DNA of 64,000 bases, taken from Pseudomonas sp. 10-1B (GTDB taxonomy: Bacteria; Pseudomonadota; Gammaproteobacteria; Pseudomonadales; Pseudomonadaceae). Of the stretch, positions 42,432 through 50,551 are shown piece after piece. Position numbers and translations under genes: made by a program. The stretch lies in the NCBI RefSeq assembly GCF_000935045.1, contig NZ_JYKS01000024.1:80463-144462 (forward strand), written 5' to 3'. The notes beneath the pieces were generated by a model. The model saw only the letters and a program-made list of their open reading frames with translations. It was not told the DNA's origin and ran no database searches. Each line of letters begins with the position of its first letter. The stretch's first letter is position 1.

Positions 42432-42941
42432 ATGAAACGCCTGTTCATCGCCGCCACCCTTGCCATGGCCAGCCTGCCGACCCTTGCCAGCGAGGCGCAA
42501 ACATTCGCCTTTGGCGAGCCGGCCCCGGCGGCCAAGGCCACCCGCACCGTCGAAGTGCTGCTCAAGGACATCGCCTTCGAGCCCGGCAGCCTGCAGGTGA
42601 AAGCCGGCGAGACGGTACGCTTCGTGCTGGTCAACGAGGGCAAGCTGCCCCACGAATTCAACCTGGGCGATAAAGCCATGCATGCCGAGCACCAGAAGGA
42701 AATGATCGCCATGCAGGGCAAGATGTTCACCGCGGGCATGAACCATGAGGGCATGGCTCACGGCCACACCATGGACCATGGTGACGGCCATGGCCACGCT
42801 GGCGGCAACACCGTGCTGGTAATGCCCGGCCAGCGCGCCGAGCTGACCTGGACCTTCCGCAAGTCGGCGCCCATCGAGTTTGCCTGCAACGTGCCGGGGC
42901 ACTACCAGGCTGGTATGGTCGGGCCAGTGACCATCGAGTGA
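42432..42941 (+). CDS. cinA: Copper-inducible plastocyanin/azurin-like protein CinA
   Basis: The 169-residue periplasmic cupredoxin has a signal peptide (MKRLFIAATLAMASLPTLAS). Type-1 copper ligands are visible: H74 in LPHEF, then C152, H157 and M162 in ACNVPGHYQAGM. A Met/His-rich loop (residues about 83-123, with many H and M) sits between the ligand regions and could bind extra copper. In P. putida, CinA is induced by copper through CinRS and is thought to take part in copper handling or electron transfer. CGGAG precedes the ATG. queF follows on the same strand. Confidence 0.9.
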   Translation: MKRLFIAATLAMASLPTLASEAQTFAFGEPAPAAKATRTVEVLLKDIAFEPGSLQVKAGETVRFVLVNEGKLPHEFNLGDKAMHAEHQKEMIAMQGKMFTAGMNHEGMAHGHTMDHGDGHGHAGGNTVLVMPGQRAELTWTFRKSAPIEFACNVPGHYQAGMVGPVTIE

Positions 42942-43009
42942 CTTGCCCTGCAAGGCGGGGGGCAAAACCGGTAGACTAGAGGCAATTCCGAACCTCTAGG
43001 TCAGTTTCC

Positions 43010-43840
43010 ATGCATCCCGCTGCCGAACACTCCCCGCTGGGCAAGTCCAGCGAATACATCGCCACCTACTCCCCGGAGCAGCTGTTCCCTATTCCGCGTA
43101 CCGCCAAGTGGGCCGAACTGGGCGTCACCGCCCAGACCTTGCCCTGGCAGGGCGTGGATTACTGGAACTGCTTCGAACTGAGCTGGCTGCTGCCATCGGG
43201 CAAACCGGTGGTGGCGATCGGTGAGTTCGCCATCCCTGCCGACTCGCCGAACATCATCGAGTCCAAGTCGTTCAAGCTGTACCTCAACTCGCTGAACCAG
43301 ACGGTATTCGCCTCGCTGGGCGAGTTGCAGGCCTGCCTGGAGAAGGACCTGTCCGCCGCCGCCGGTAAGCCGGTTGGTGTCAAGGTGCGTACCTTGGCCG
43401 AGGTCGAAGCCGAGGGCGTGGTGGCTTTGCCGGGGCAGTGCATCGATGTGTTGGACGTTGCCATCAGCAACTACCAACAACCACAGCCAGAGCTGCTGCG
43501 CTGCAATCCGGAGCGAGTGGTGGAAGAGACTTTGCACAGCCACCTGCTGAAGTCCAACTGCCCGGTCACCGGCCAGCCGGACTGGGGGAGCGTGGTGGTC
43601 GAGTACAAGGGCAGGGCGCTGGACCATGCCAGCCTGCTGACCTACCTGATCAGCTTCCGCCAGCATGCCGACTTCCATGAGCAGTGTGTGGAGCGGATCT
43701 ACCTGGACTTGAAGAACCTGCTGCAGCCGGAGCACCTGACGGTGTATGCGCGCTATGTGCGTCGGGGTGGGCTGGATATCAACCCGTACCGCAGCACCGG
43801 GGCGATCAGCCCGGAGAACAAGCGGCTGGTTAGGCAGTAA
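43010..43840 (+). CDS. queF: NADPH-dependent 7-cyano-7-deazaguanine reductase
   Basis: The 276-residue type II QueF (two T-fold halves) reduces preQ0 to preQ1 in queuosine synthesis. The catalytic residues are C184 in KSNCPVTGQPD, which forms a thioimide with substrate, and D191. The QueF motif region ESKSFKLYLNSLNQT is near residue 84. In P. putida this gene is also called cinQ because it is co-induced with cinA by copper. AGGTC precedes the ATG; the gap from cinA is 68 bases. Confidence 0.95.
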   Translation: MHPAAEHSPLGKSSEYIATYSPEQLFPIPRTAKWAELGVTAQTLPWQGVDYWNCFELSWLLPSGKPVVAIGEFAIPADSPNIIESKSFKLYLNSLNQTVFASLGELQACLEKDLSAAAGKPVGVKVRTLAEVEAEGVVALPGQCIDVLDVAISNYQQPQPELLRCNPERVVEETLHSHLLKSNCPVTGQPDWGSVVVEYKGRALDHASLLTYLISFRQHADFHEQCVERIYLDLKNLLQPEHLTVYARYVRRGGLDINPYRSTGAISPENKRLVRQ

Positions 43841-43869
43841 GGTTCAAGTCCGCCGGGGGGCGCTTCGCG

Positions 43870-43962
43870 CCCCTTTCGCGACACAAGGCCGCTCCCACAG
43901 ATGCTGCGCAAGGTTCTGATGTTGCGCTGTCCTGTGGGAGCGGCCTTGTGTCGCGAAAGGGG
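43870..43962. repeat. REP pair, 31-bp inverted repeat
   Basis: Arms 43870-43900 and 43932-43962 are exact reverse complements. The core differs from most others here (TCGCGACACAAGGCCGC), so it represents a second REP subfamily. It lies between convergent queF and DUF4404. Confidence 0.85.
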
Positions 43963-43983
43963 TGCAGAGCACCCCCAGCTGTT

Positions 43984-44247
43984 TCAGATCCCCATGCTGT
44001 GCAGCGAGTTGGCAATGCTGCGCAGGGTGGCGGTGAGGTCGGGATGGTCGGCCTCGAAGCGTTCGATCGCCAGGTTCACCCCGTCCACCAGATTGTGGTC
44101 CGGCGTGGCTTCCTCAAGTTTCAGTTGCGCCTCGATCTGGCGTGCTTCTTCGTGCAGCGCAGCCAGCTCTTCTTCCGAGAGTGGTACGTTGCGGTCCAGT
44201 TGCTCGCGCAAGCTGTTCAGGCGCTCTTGCAATTCGCGGGCAGGCAT
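43984..44247 (-). CDS. DUF4404 family protein
   Basis: The 87-residue protein starts MPARELQERLNSLREQLDRN, has an acidic coiled-coil-like first half (LSEEELAALHEEARQIEAQL) and ends with ATLRSIANSLHSMGI. This is the DUF4404 pattern, cytoplasmic with unknown function. GGAGA about seven bases before ATG 44247 sets the start; 11 upstream in-frame codons have no such site. The neighbour HAD-like gene lies 122 bases upstream on the same strand. Confidence 0.82.
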   Translation of the reverse strand: MPARELQERLNSLREQLDRNVPLSEEELAALHEEARQIEAQLKLEEATPDHNLVDGVNLAIERFEADHPDLTATLRSIANSLHSMGI

Positions 44248-44369
44248 TGGCAGTTCTCCATCAATGGCTTGGCAAGCCATGGACCTCAGCGAAGCGGCAA
44301 AGGTTCTGGCCTGTCTTCAGCGTAATCCACCTGCCGCTGCTTTGCATGATCCGCGTCAAAGGTGCTGTA

Positions 44370-44933
44370 TCAGGGTTTTTCGCCCTTGCGCCGGCGCAGG
44401 GCGATGTCTTGCAGGCAGTTGTCCAGCGCTTCCAGATGGTCGATCACCGAATGCACGCCCAGGCTGAACAGTTCCAGTGTCGCCTTGCCGCGGGCCAGGT
44501 CCTGTTCCTGCGAGGTCATGGCATGCCATTGCCGCGAGCTGTGGTCACAGAATGGGCTGCAGGCAGCCAGGCCCACTGTCCACAAACCGGCGTTGAGGCC
44601 GGACTGCAACAGGCGCGGGTCACCGCTGACCAGCACGCAGCCATCCAGGCGTTCGCTGTCCAGCGACATCAATGCCTGCCAGCAGGCGTTCGGCGCGGGC
44701 CAACGCACGCCGTTGACCGAATGCCCCGGCAGCCAGTCGGGCAGTACGTGGGCCAGACGCTTGCTTTGGCTGGTGTCGAGGTCATCCAGCCAGATGCACG
44801 GCACCTGGCGCTGGCGCAGGCTGGCGAGGGTGGCCAGGGCGCCTGGGGCGGGCGTGGGCGCGCCGCTGGCAGCCTGCACCAGGCAGCCGCGCAAGCCGAA
44901 CAGCACAGCAGTGAAGGCGGGTGCAGCGTCCAT
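44370..44933 (-). CDS. HAD-like protein related to phosphonoacetaldehyde hydrolase, nucleophile lost
   Basis: The 187-residue protein resembles PhnX-type HAD enzymes in its second half: LVSGDPRLLQSGLNAGLWTV follows the usual VGDT..DI.EG.NAGMWTVG pattern, and LGVHSVIDHLEAL matches GAHYVID. The first HAD motif, expected as DxxGT, reads LFGLRGCLV, so the catalytic Asp nucleophile is missing. The cap domain is also short compared with about 270 residues in PhnX. It is probably a non-catalytic relative or a decayed enzyme kept for another role. GAGGGAAG precedes ATG 44933. Confidence 0.7.
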   Translation of the reverse strand: MDAAPAFTAVLFGLRGCLVQAASGAPTPAPGALATLASLRQRQVPCIWLDDLDTSQSKRLAHVLPDWLPGHSVNGVRWPAPNACWQALMSLDSERLDGCVLVSGDPRLLQSGLNAGLWTVGLAACSPFCDHSSRQWHAMTSQEQDLARGKATLELFSLGVHSVIDHLEALDNCLQDIALRRRKGEKP

Positions 44934-45132
44934 GGCAACTTCCCTCAAATAGTCCGCAGGCTATTCGGCGATTGTTACCACCCCATGACAGCGCGCCGCG
45001 CAACGCTTGTTCACAAAATAATGAGCAAAAATGTGTAAGGCTGTTTATCAGCTCGCAAGCCTCTATACTGCCGCCTTACCAGCAGCGCGACCCGTTGCGC
45101 TTGCGGCCAAGAAATTCGATGGAGAGACATCT

Positions 45133-45840
45133 ATGCGTAGGATCGGTGCCGGTGTGATCGAACGAGTCACCCAGGCCTGTGTCTGCGCCAGCATGCTGCT
45201 GGCGCCCGTGGCAGCCACCCAGGCAGCCACCGAGGAAGATCCCTGGGAAGCGGTCAACCGCCCGATCTTCCGCTTCAACGATATCCTCGACACCTATGCC
45301 CTCAAGCCGTTGGCCAAGGGCTACCAGGCCGTCACCCCGCAGTTCCTCGAAGATGGCATCCATAACATCTTCCGCAACCTGGGCGACGTGACCAACCTGG
45401 CCAACGACCTGCTGCAGTTCAAGCCCCACGCGGCGGGCGTGGACACCGCGCGGCTGATCGTCAACACCACTTTCGGCCTGGGCGGCTTCTTCGATGTGGG
45501 TACCAAGATGGGCCTGCAGCGCAACGACGAGGACTTCGGCCAGACCCTCGGCTACTGGGGAGTGCCCAGTGGCCCGTACGTGGTCATCCCGCTGCTTGGC
45601 CCGAGCACCGTGCGTGACGGCGTGGCCAAGTACCCGGACACCTACACCAAACCCTACCGCTATATCGACCACGTGCCGACGCGCAACTCGATCTTCGCCC
45701 TGGACGTGATCGATACCCGCGCCGACCTGCTGTCGGCCGAGAAGCTGATTCAGGGTGACAAGTACATCTTCATTCGCAACGCTTACCTGCAGAACCGCGA
45801 GTTCAAGGTCAAGGATGGCGAAGTCGAAGACGACTTCTGA
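45133..45840 (+). CDS. mlaA: Outer-membrane lipid asymmetry protein MlaA (VacJ family)
   Basis: The 235-residue protein has an N-terminal signal region ending ATQA, then ATEEDPWEAVNRPIFRFND, the MlaA family start. Further family segments are FLEDGIHNIFRNLGDVTNLA, TTFGLGGFFDVGTKMGL and YVVIPLLGPSTVRDGV. MlaA sits in the outer membrane with a porin and removes misplaced phospholipids from the outer leaflet toward MlaC. No lipobox is visible, unlike E. coli MlaA, so it may be cut by signal peptidase I. GGAGA precedes ATG 45133; the frame upstream to 45031 is not needed. Confidence 0.92.
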   Translation: MRRIGAGVIERVTQACVCASMLLAPVAATQAATEEDPWEAVNRPIFRFNDILDTYALKPLAKGYQAVTPQFLEDGIHNIFRNLGDVTNLANDLLQFKPHAAGVDTARLIVNTTFGLGGFFDVGTKMGLQRNDEDFGQTLGYWGVPSGPYVVIPLLGPSTVRDGVAKYPDTYTKPYRYIDHVPTRNSIFALDVIDTRADLLSAEKLIQGDKYIFIRNAYLQNREFKVKDGEVEDDF

Positions 45841-45849
45841 TCTGTGAAT

Positions 45850-45900
45850 TTTGGGGCTGCTGTGCAGCCCTTCGCGGGCTTGCCCGCGAAGGGCCCCAAA
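45850..45900. terminator. Compound hairpin between mlaA and PilZ gene
   Basis: TTTGGGGC (45850-45857) pairs with GCCCCAAA (45893-45900), and inside it CTTCGCGGGC pairs with GCCCGCGAAG. It is a REP-derived structure nine bases after the mlaA stop and just before the convergent PilZ gene's stop, probably ending both transcripts. Confidence 0.65.
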
Positions 45901-45912
45901 GCGGACCCAGAT

Positions 45913-46212
45913 TCAGTGCATCGCCAGAATCCGCAACCCGAACTTCTGCTGCCCGTCCGGCTGATCGGCAATCCACACTACTTCGGTGCTGGCATGCAGT
46001 CCTTTCAGTGCCGGGTGGTCGGAATCGATCCGCACTTCAATACGGTCCCCCACCTGGAAGTGCTGTGGCGCCTGCACCTGCATGCCGCCGCTGGACAGGT
46101 CCAGGCACACCGCCGCGATCACCTGGCCTTCGTGCAGCAGGTTGGCCTCGGTATCGATGCGCATGCGGATGAAATCGCGTTTCTCGCTGTGGCTGGAGGG
46201 CGTGTGGGGCAT
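45913..46212 (-). CDS. Single-domain PilZ protein
   Basis: The 99-residue protein is a PilZ domain with both cyclic di-GMP motifs in good order: EKRDFIRMRID (RxxxR type) near residue 10 and LDLSSGGMQV (DxSxxG) near 38. The C-terminal strands are GDRIEVRIDSD and KFGLRIL. It should bind cyclic di-GMP and act as a small adaptor for motility or biofilm control. GGAAGGA stands before the ATG. It is divergent from rssB. Confidence 0.85.
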   Translation of the reverse strand: MPHTPSSHSEKRDFIRMRIDTEANLLHEGQVIAAVCLDLSSGGMQVQAPQHFQVGDRIEVRIDSDHPALKGLHASTEVVWIADQPDGQQKFGLRILAMH

Positions 46213-46360
46213 GCTGCATCCTTCCCATTGGGTTGCGCTGGTCGACTTTCTTATAACTCCCGGTGATTTGCCCTGTAAAGTGCGGCGCGGTCGACCCTTG
46301 CATGCTTGAAACGCCTGCCGGATGGGAGTACCGTCTGCGCCTTACAAGGTGGCTCTCACA

Positions 46361-46382
46361 AGTTGCCGGACAGTTGCCGGAC
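46361..46382. repeat. 11-bp tandem repeat upstream of rssB
   Basis: AGTTGCCGGAC occurs twice in direct tandem (46361-46371 and 46372-46382), 112 bases before the rssB start. It may be part of a regulator site or a local slippage product. Confidence 0.6.
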
Positions 46383-46494
46383 AGGTGTTCTTGTCCTACA
46401 ACTCAAGTAGAGTGTGACCACAAAGTATTCCCGTAGCTGGCCGTCAGCCTTGCCGACACCGCTGCACCAACCCAAATCGGCGCCGTTCGCCCAC

Positions 46495-47676
46495 ATGCAG
46501 AAAACCAGTGCAACGCTGCTGATCATCGATGACGACGACGTGGTCCGTGCGAGCCTCGCCGCCTATCTTGAAGACAGTGGCTTCAGCGTCCTCCAGGCCA
46601 GCAATGGCCAGCAGGGGCTTCAGGTCTTCGAAGAACACCAGCCCGACCTCGTGATCTGCGATCTGCGCATGCCGCAGATGGGCGGCCTCGAACTGATCCG
46701 CCAGGTCAGCGAGCGCGCGCCGCAGTTGCCGGTGATCGTGGTGTCCGGTGCCGGCGTCATGAGCGATGCGGTGGAAGCGTTGCGCCTGGGCGCCGCCGAC
46801 TACCTGATCAAGCCGCTGGAAGACCTGGCCGTGCTCGAGCACTCAGTGCGCCGCGCCCTCGACCGCTCGCGCCTGGTGCTGGAAAACCAGCGCTACCGCG
46901 ACAAGCTCGAAGCCGCCAACCGCGAATTGGAGGCCAGCCTGCACCTGCTGCAGGAGGACCAGACCGCCGGTCGCCAGGTGCAGATGAACATGCTGCCGGA
47001 AAGCCCCTGGGTGGCCGGTGAGTTCGCCTTCGAACACCAGATCATGCCGTCATTGTACCTGTCGGGTGATTTTGTCGATTACTTCCGCGTGGACGAGCGG
47101 CGCATTGCCTTCTACCTCGCCGATGTTTCCGGGCATGGTGCGTCGTCGGCCTTCGTCACCGTGCTGTTGAAATTCATGACCACGCGCCTCATGTTCGAAC
47201 TCAAGCGCAGCAGGATGCGCGAGTTCAAACCGTCGGAAGTGCTCAGCCACATCAACCGCGGCCTGATCAACAGTAAGCTGGGCAAGCACGTGACCATGGT
47301 CGGTGGGGTGATCGACGAAGAGTCTGGCCTGTTGACCTACGCCGTGGGCGGCCACTTGCCGCTGCCGGTGCTGTACACCCCCGGGCACGCCCGCTACCTG
47401 GAAGGCCGTGGCCTGCCGGTGGGGCTGTTCGACGAGGCCACCTACCAGGACCTGGTGATGGAGCTGCCGCCGCAGTTCAGCCTGAGCCTGATGTCCGATG
47501 GCATTTTGGACCTTTTGCCGGGTGATACGCTCAAAGATAAAGAAGCTGCCTTGCCGGATATCGTCAAGGCAGCAGGTGGCAGCCTGGATGGGCTGCGTCA
47601 ACGATTTGGATTGGCTACGCTTGGGGAGATGCCGGATGATATCGCCCTATTGGTGTTGAGCAGGAACCTTCAATGA
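46495..47676 (+). CDS. rssB: Response regulator RssB with PP2C phosphatase output
   Basis: The 394-residue protein has a receiver domain (1-120, phospho-acceptor D56 in ICDLRMPQMGG, K in YLIKPLEDL), a helical linker (about 130-170) and a C-terminal PP2C/SpoIIE-type domain (SGDFVDYFRVDERR, ADVSGHGASSAF, LMSDGILDLLPGD). In P. aeruginosa the matching RssB is a 394-residue phosphatase of the anti-sigma antagonist RssC and acts on RpoS activity. ATG 46495 gives the family N-terminus MQKTSATLLIIDDDD, though it lacks a clear ribosome site; a frame from 46414 is open. rssC overlaps its end. Confidence 0.9.
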   Translation: MQKTSATLLIIDDDDVVRASLAAYLEDSGFSVLQASNGQQGLQVFEEHQPDLVICDLRMPQMGGLELIRQVSERAPQLPVIVVSGAGVMSDAVEALRLGAADYLIKPLEDLAVLEHSVRRALDRSRLVLENQRYRDKLEAANRELEASLHLLQEDQTAGRQVQMNMLPESPWVAGEFAFEHQIMPSLYLSGDFVDYFRVDERRIAFYLADVSGHGASSAFVTVLLKFMTTRLMFELKRSRMREFKPSEVLSHINRGLINSKLGKHVTMVGGVIDEESGLLTYAVGGHLPLPVLYTPGHARYLEGRGLPVGLFDEATYQDLVMELPPQFSLSLMSDGILDLLPGDTLKDKEAALPDIVKAAGGSLDGLRQRFGLATLGEMPDDIALLVLSRNLQ

Positions 47677-48155
47677 GTACCGGTAGAATCCAGTTCGCCG
47701 AGCAGAGCGGTACCTTCGTACTGAAATTCGTCGGTGAAGTGCGCCTGACCCTGTGTTCGGCGCTGGATGCGACGATCGAGAAGATTTTCACTGCGCTGAA
47801 CTTCTCGGCGATTGTCATCGACCTGACCGAAACCGAGAGTATCGACAGCACTACCCTGGGCCTGCTGGCCAAACTGTCGATCCTGTCGCGCCAGAAGGTG
47901 GGCCTGCTGCCGACCGTGGTCACCACCAACCCGGATATTTCCCGGCTATTGCAGTCGATGGGCTTCGATCAGGTGTTCAACATCGTCGATCGCCCGATAC
48001 CATGCCCGGAGTGCTTGACCGATCTGCCATCGCAGGACCAGAACGAAGACGTGGTGCGCTCCAAGGTGCTGGAGGCGCACAAGATCCTGATGGGCCTGAA
48101 TGACTCCAATCGCGAAGCCTTCCACGACCTGGTCAGTGCGCTGGAGCGGACCTGA
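47673..48155 (+). CDS. rssC: Anti-sigma factor antagonist RssC (STAS domain)
   Basis: The 160-residue protein has a STAS domain in its first 110 residues: FVGEVRLTLCSALDATIEK, the phospho-Ser region TETESIDSTTLGLLAKLS, then NPDISRLLQSMGFDQVFNIV. A C-terminal extension (CPECLTDL, then helices) goes beyond the minimal SpoIIAA fold. Phosphorylation at the central Ser/Thr by a kinase and removal by RssB are expected to control partner switching on RpoS. The start overlaps the rssB stop by four bases (ATGA), showing translational coupling. Confidence 0.9.
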   Translation: MSTGRIQFAEQSGTFVLKFVGEVRLTLCSALDATIEKIFTALNFSAIVIDLTETESIDSTTLGLLAKLSILSRQKVGLLPTVVTTNPDISRLLQSMGFDQVFNIVDRPIPCPECLTDLPSQDQNEDVVRSKVLEAHKILMGLNDSNREAFHDLVSALERT

Positions 48156-48161
48156 TCTTCA

Positions 48162-48257
48162 GCCTGTGCCGGCCCTTTCGCGGGTAAACCCGCTCCCACA
48201 GGGTTTTGTACTGGCCCATGTGGGAGCTGGCTTGCCGGCGATAGGGCCAGTGCAGGC
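48162..48257. repeat. Two different REP units facing each other
   Basis: A GCGGGTAAACCCGC-type unit (about 48162-48202) faces a GGCTTGCCGGCGATAGGGCC-type unit (about 48217-48257). Only their outer ends (GCCTG...CAGGC and neighbouring bases) pair. Two REP subfamilies have combined here. Confidence 0.75.
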
Positions 48258-48279
48258 AACAGTAATGCTCCCTGCCTGA

Positions 48280-50130
48280 CTACTGTCTGCCAACAAACTC
48301 CGTAGCCTCGTCCCCCCCCGCATCCAGCTGAAACACCCGCGCCGGCCGCCCCTGTTCATCGAAGAACACCTGCCCCAACCCTGCGCCATTCCACAAGCGT
48401 TCCCCTGCCTTGCTGTGGTTGGGCGTGCGTGGCACCACCTCCATCTCTCTGCGTTTGGTAAACCAGTTGAGCGGTGAGCGCGGCGCATACAGCCAGCGGT
48501 TGAGACGGTCGAGCACATCCAGCAGACGCCGGGGGAATTCGTTCTTGATCCCGCTGCTGGTTACCTGCCACAAGTGCGGGCTGCGCTGGCGATGGCGGAT
48601 CAGCACCTCATAGACGAACGAGTAATGCACATCCCCGGACAGCACCACGTAGTGCCCTGGCGTGCGCGAGTGGCGGAAGATGTTGAGGATGACCTGTGCC
48701 GCGCCGCGGTGGGCCATCCAGTTCTCGGCATCCACCAGCAGCGGATAGCCTAGCCAGCTGAATACCTTCTGCACCGTCTCGATCAGCTTCACGCCAAAAA
48801 TCGGCGCGGGTGACACGATGATCGCTGACGGGTGGTCGAGCAATGCTTGCTGCAACTCGCTCAGTGCTTCCCAGTCGAGCAGGCCGGACGGCCTGGCCAG
48901 GCTGGTTTCGCTGCGCCAGCGGCGGGTGCGGGTATCCAGTACCAGCAAGGGCGGTTGGCTGGGCAGGCTGAACTGCCAGCCCTGAAAGCGCAGCAACTCG
49001 CCGATCAGCTCATCCTGGGTTTGGCTGTTCATTGCCTGGCATTGCCCGATCAGTGGCTTGCACCCCTCCGGGTCGTTACCCCAGGCCTGGCACAGCAGGT
49101 AGCCAAGCAGGGCATTGCCGATGATCCGCCGTGAGAACGGGTTGCCGTAGGCGGTTTCCTCCCATTGCGCCGAGAGGTTCCAGTCATCGGTGATGTCGTG
49201 GTCGTCGAAGATCATCAGGCAGGGCAGGTGGGCCATCGCCCGCGCGACCTGGCCAAGGTTATCGGCAAACGCCTGGATCAACGGCAGTTCGTGGCGGTAA
49301 CGGGCCTGATGCTGGTCGCTGAGCCCGCTGGGCATGTCCAGGTGCACCAACTGCCAAGGCACCGGTGACCACACCAGCAGGTACATGGCCATGACCTCGG
49401 CGAAGGTCACCAAGTGGTTGTCGGCGTTGCTGGATGAGAATATCGGCTTGCGCTTGCCGCCGAAAAAGCGCTCGCGCACGGTTTTGTTGCGCTCCTGTGC
49501 CGGTAGCAAGTCGGCGCGGTGGTAGTAGCTGGCCGGGTGCTGGTACAGCGCCTGGCTGTCAGGCACCACCGCGCCATCCAGTTGCTCGTCGAACAGGCCC
49601 AACCGTGCAATCAGGATATGGATGGCGCGCAGCATGGGGCCGGCGACATCATCGGCGTAAACCTGGTCGCCCGTCATCATTAGCACGGCTGGGCGGTCTT
49701 CGGGTTTTTCGCAGGCCTGGAGCAGGCGGTCGGCGCAGAGCAGGCCATCGGCGGCGGGGTGGTGCGGTTTGCGGCAGGAGCCGTGCAGCAGTTGGTCGAG
49801 GCGATCGCGCAGTACCAGGCTCGGGCGCTGGGTACCGGGGTAGAGCAGGTGCGGCGCCCAGTCGGCGATGCCCTGGCCGTTGATGAGCAGGTCATAGTCG
49901 AGCAACTGGTTGCAGGGCAGGGGGCGGTTGAAGTGGATGTCCAGCAGGTGAATGAAGGCGTGATGGCCTATCGGTACTACCTGGCAATCGACCTGGGCCT
50001 CGCTTGCCGGGCAGATGAATTGCGCTTGCAGCGATTCTGTGGCGACCAGCCAGATGGCCAGGCGCTGGGGTTCCAGACGGCGCAGTACCGGGCCGGCGAG
50101 GACGAGGGGCAATGGGGTAGAAAAGGTCAT
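48280..50130 (-). CDS. PhoD-like metallophosphatase
   Basis: The 616-residue protein of the PhoD-like family has metal-binding motifs GDQVYADDVAGPML near residue 155, FDDHDITDDWN near 312 and LSGDVHYSFVYE near 510. The N-terminal part is a beta-rich domain. No signal peptide or Tat motif is seen, so unlike secreted PhoD it should act in the cytoplasm or at the membrane. The substrate is not known; phosphodiesters or phospholipids are plausible. The gene is the last one before the accessory island and its start is flanked by a REP pair. Confidence 0.82.
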   Translation of the reverse strand: MTFSTPLPLVLAGPVLRRLEPQRLAIWLVATESLQAQFICPASEAQVDCQVVPIGHHAFIHLLDIHFNRPLPCNQLLDYDLLINGQGIADWAPHLLYPGTQRPSLVLRDRLDQLLHGSCRKPHHPAADGLLCADRLLQACEKPEDRPAVLMMTGDQVYADDVAGPMLRAIHILIARLGLFDEQLDGAVVPDSQALYQHPASYYHRADLLPAQERNKTVRERFFGGKRKPIFSSSNADNHLVTFAEVMAMYLLVWSPVPWQLVHLDMPSGLSDQHQARYRHELPLIQAFADNLGQVARAMAHLPCLMIFDDHDITDDWNLSAQWEETAYGNPFSRRIIGNALLGYLLCQAWGNDPEGCKPLIGQCQAMNSQTQDELIGELLRFQGWQFSLPSQPPLLVLDTRTRRWRSETSLARPSGLLDWEALSELQQALLDHPSAIIVSPAPIFGVKLIETVQKVFSWLGYPLLVDAENWMAHRGAAQVILNIFRHSRTPGHYVVLSGDVHYSFVYEVLIRHRQRSPHLWQVTSSGIKNEFPRRLLDVLDRLNRWLYAPRSPLNWFTKRREMEVVPRTPNHSKAGERLWNGAGLGQVFFDEQGRPARVFQLDAGGDEATEFVGRQ

Positions 50131-50151
50131 CGACAGCTCTGAGGGCTAACT

Positions 50152-50245
50152 GGCCCCATCGCCGGCAAGCCAGCGCCCACAGGTACGGTACCCATCTCAA
50201 GAACTATGCAGTACCTGTGGGCGCTGGCTTGCCGGCGATAGGGCC
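50152..50245. repeat. REP pair at the left edge of the island
   Basis: Arms 50152-50186 and 50211-50245 are reverse complements with one mismatch (GGCTTGCCGGCGATAGGGCC type). The right arm overlaps the first 12 bases of the left tal repeat. At the right junction only these last 12 bases of the arm are present. Confidence 0.85.
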
Positions 50246-50401
50246 ATTGGATTCAACAAACTACCAAAACCTGGCACTTGCCGCAGCGCCAGACGAAAAC
50301 CGGCTGAAAATGCTGAACACTTCCTGCACGCCAGGCAAACCCGAAATGTATCAGGCTTTGTCAGCCATCAACTGATCCAGCTTCTCCTGGTCCAGCGCAA
50401 A
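50234..50401 (-). repeat. Left copy of the tal 3'-end direct repeat
   Basis: These 168 bases match 59380-59548 with about 15 differences and one indel. The first 29 bases (50234-50262) are identical. The tal terminator stem is degraded in this copy. Confidence 0.9.
50351..50401 (-). pseudogene. Remnant of tal: last 16 codons plus stop
   Basis: Read leftward, the segment encodes FALDQEKLDQLMADKA then stop. The intact Tal ends FARDQEKLEKLMAEKA. Upstream of this (beyond 50401) homology to tal stops abruptly, so it is a 3' fragment, not a full duplicate gene. It has no start and is not expected to be translated. Confidence 0.85.
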
Positions 50402-50551
50402 TCGGTAATGGCTCCTGGGTTTCGAGGCGCTATACAAAAATGTACAGCCAATGTTCATGTCTGAAAGTACCGCTGCGGTCGGACGTTTATCACAATTCTG
50501 CTCATGGTTGATCCAAGTATTTCGTCAACAAGCATGGCTGAGGAGTCATAT

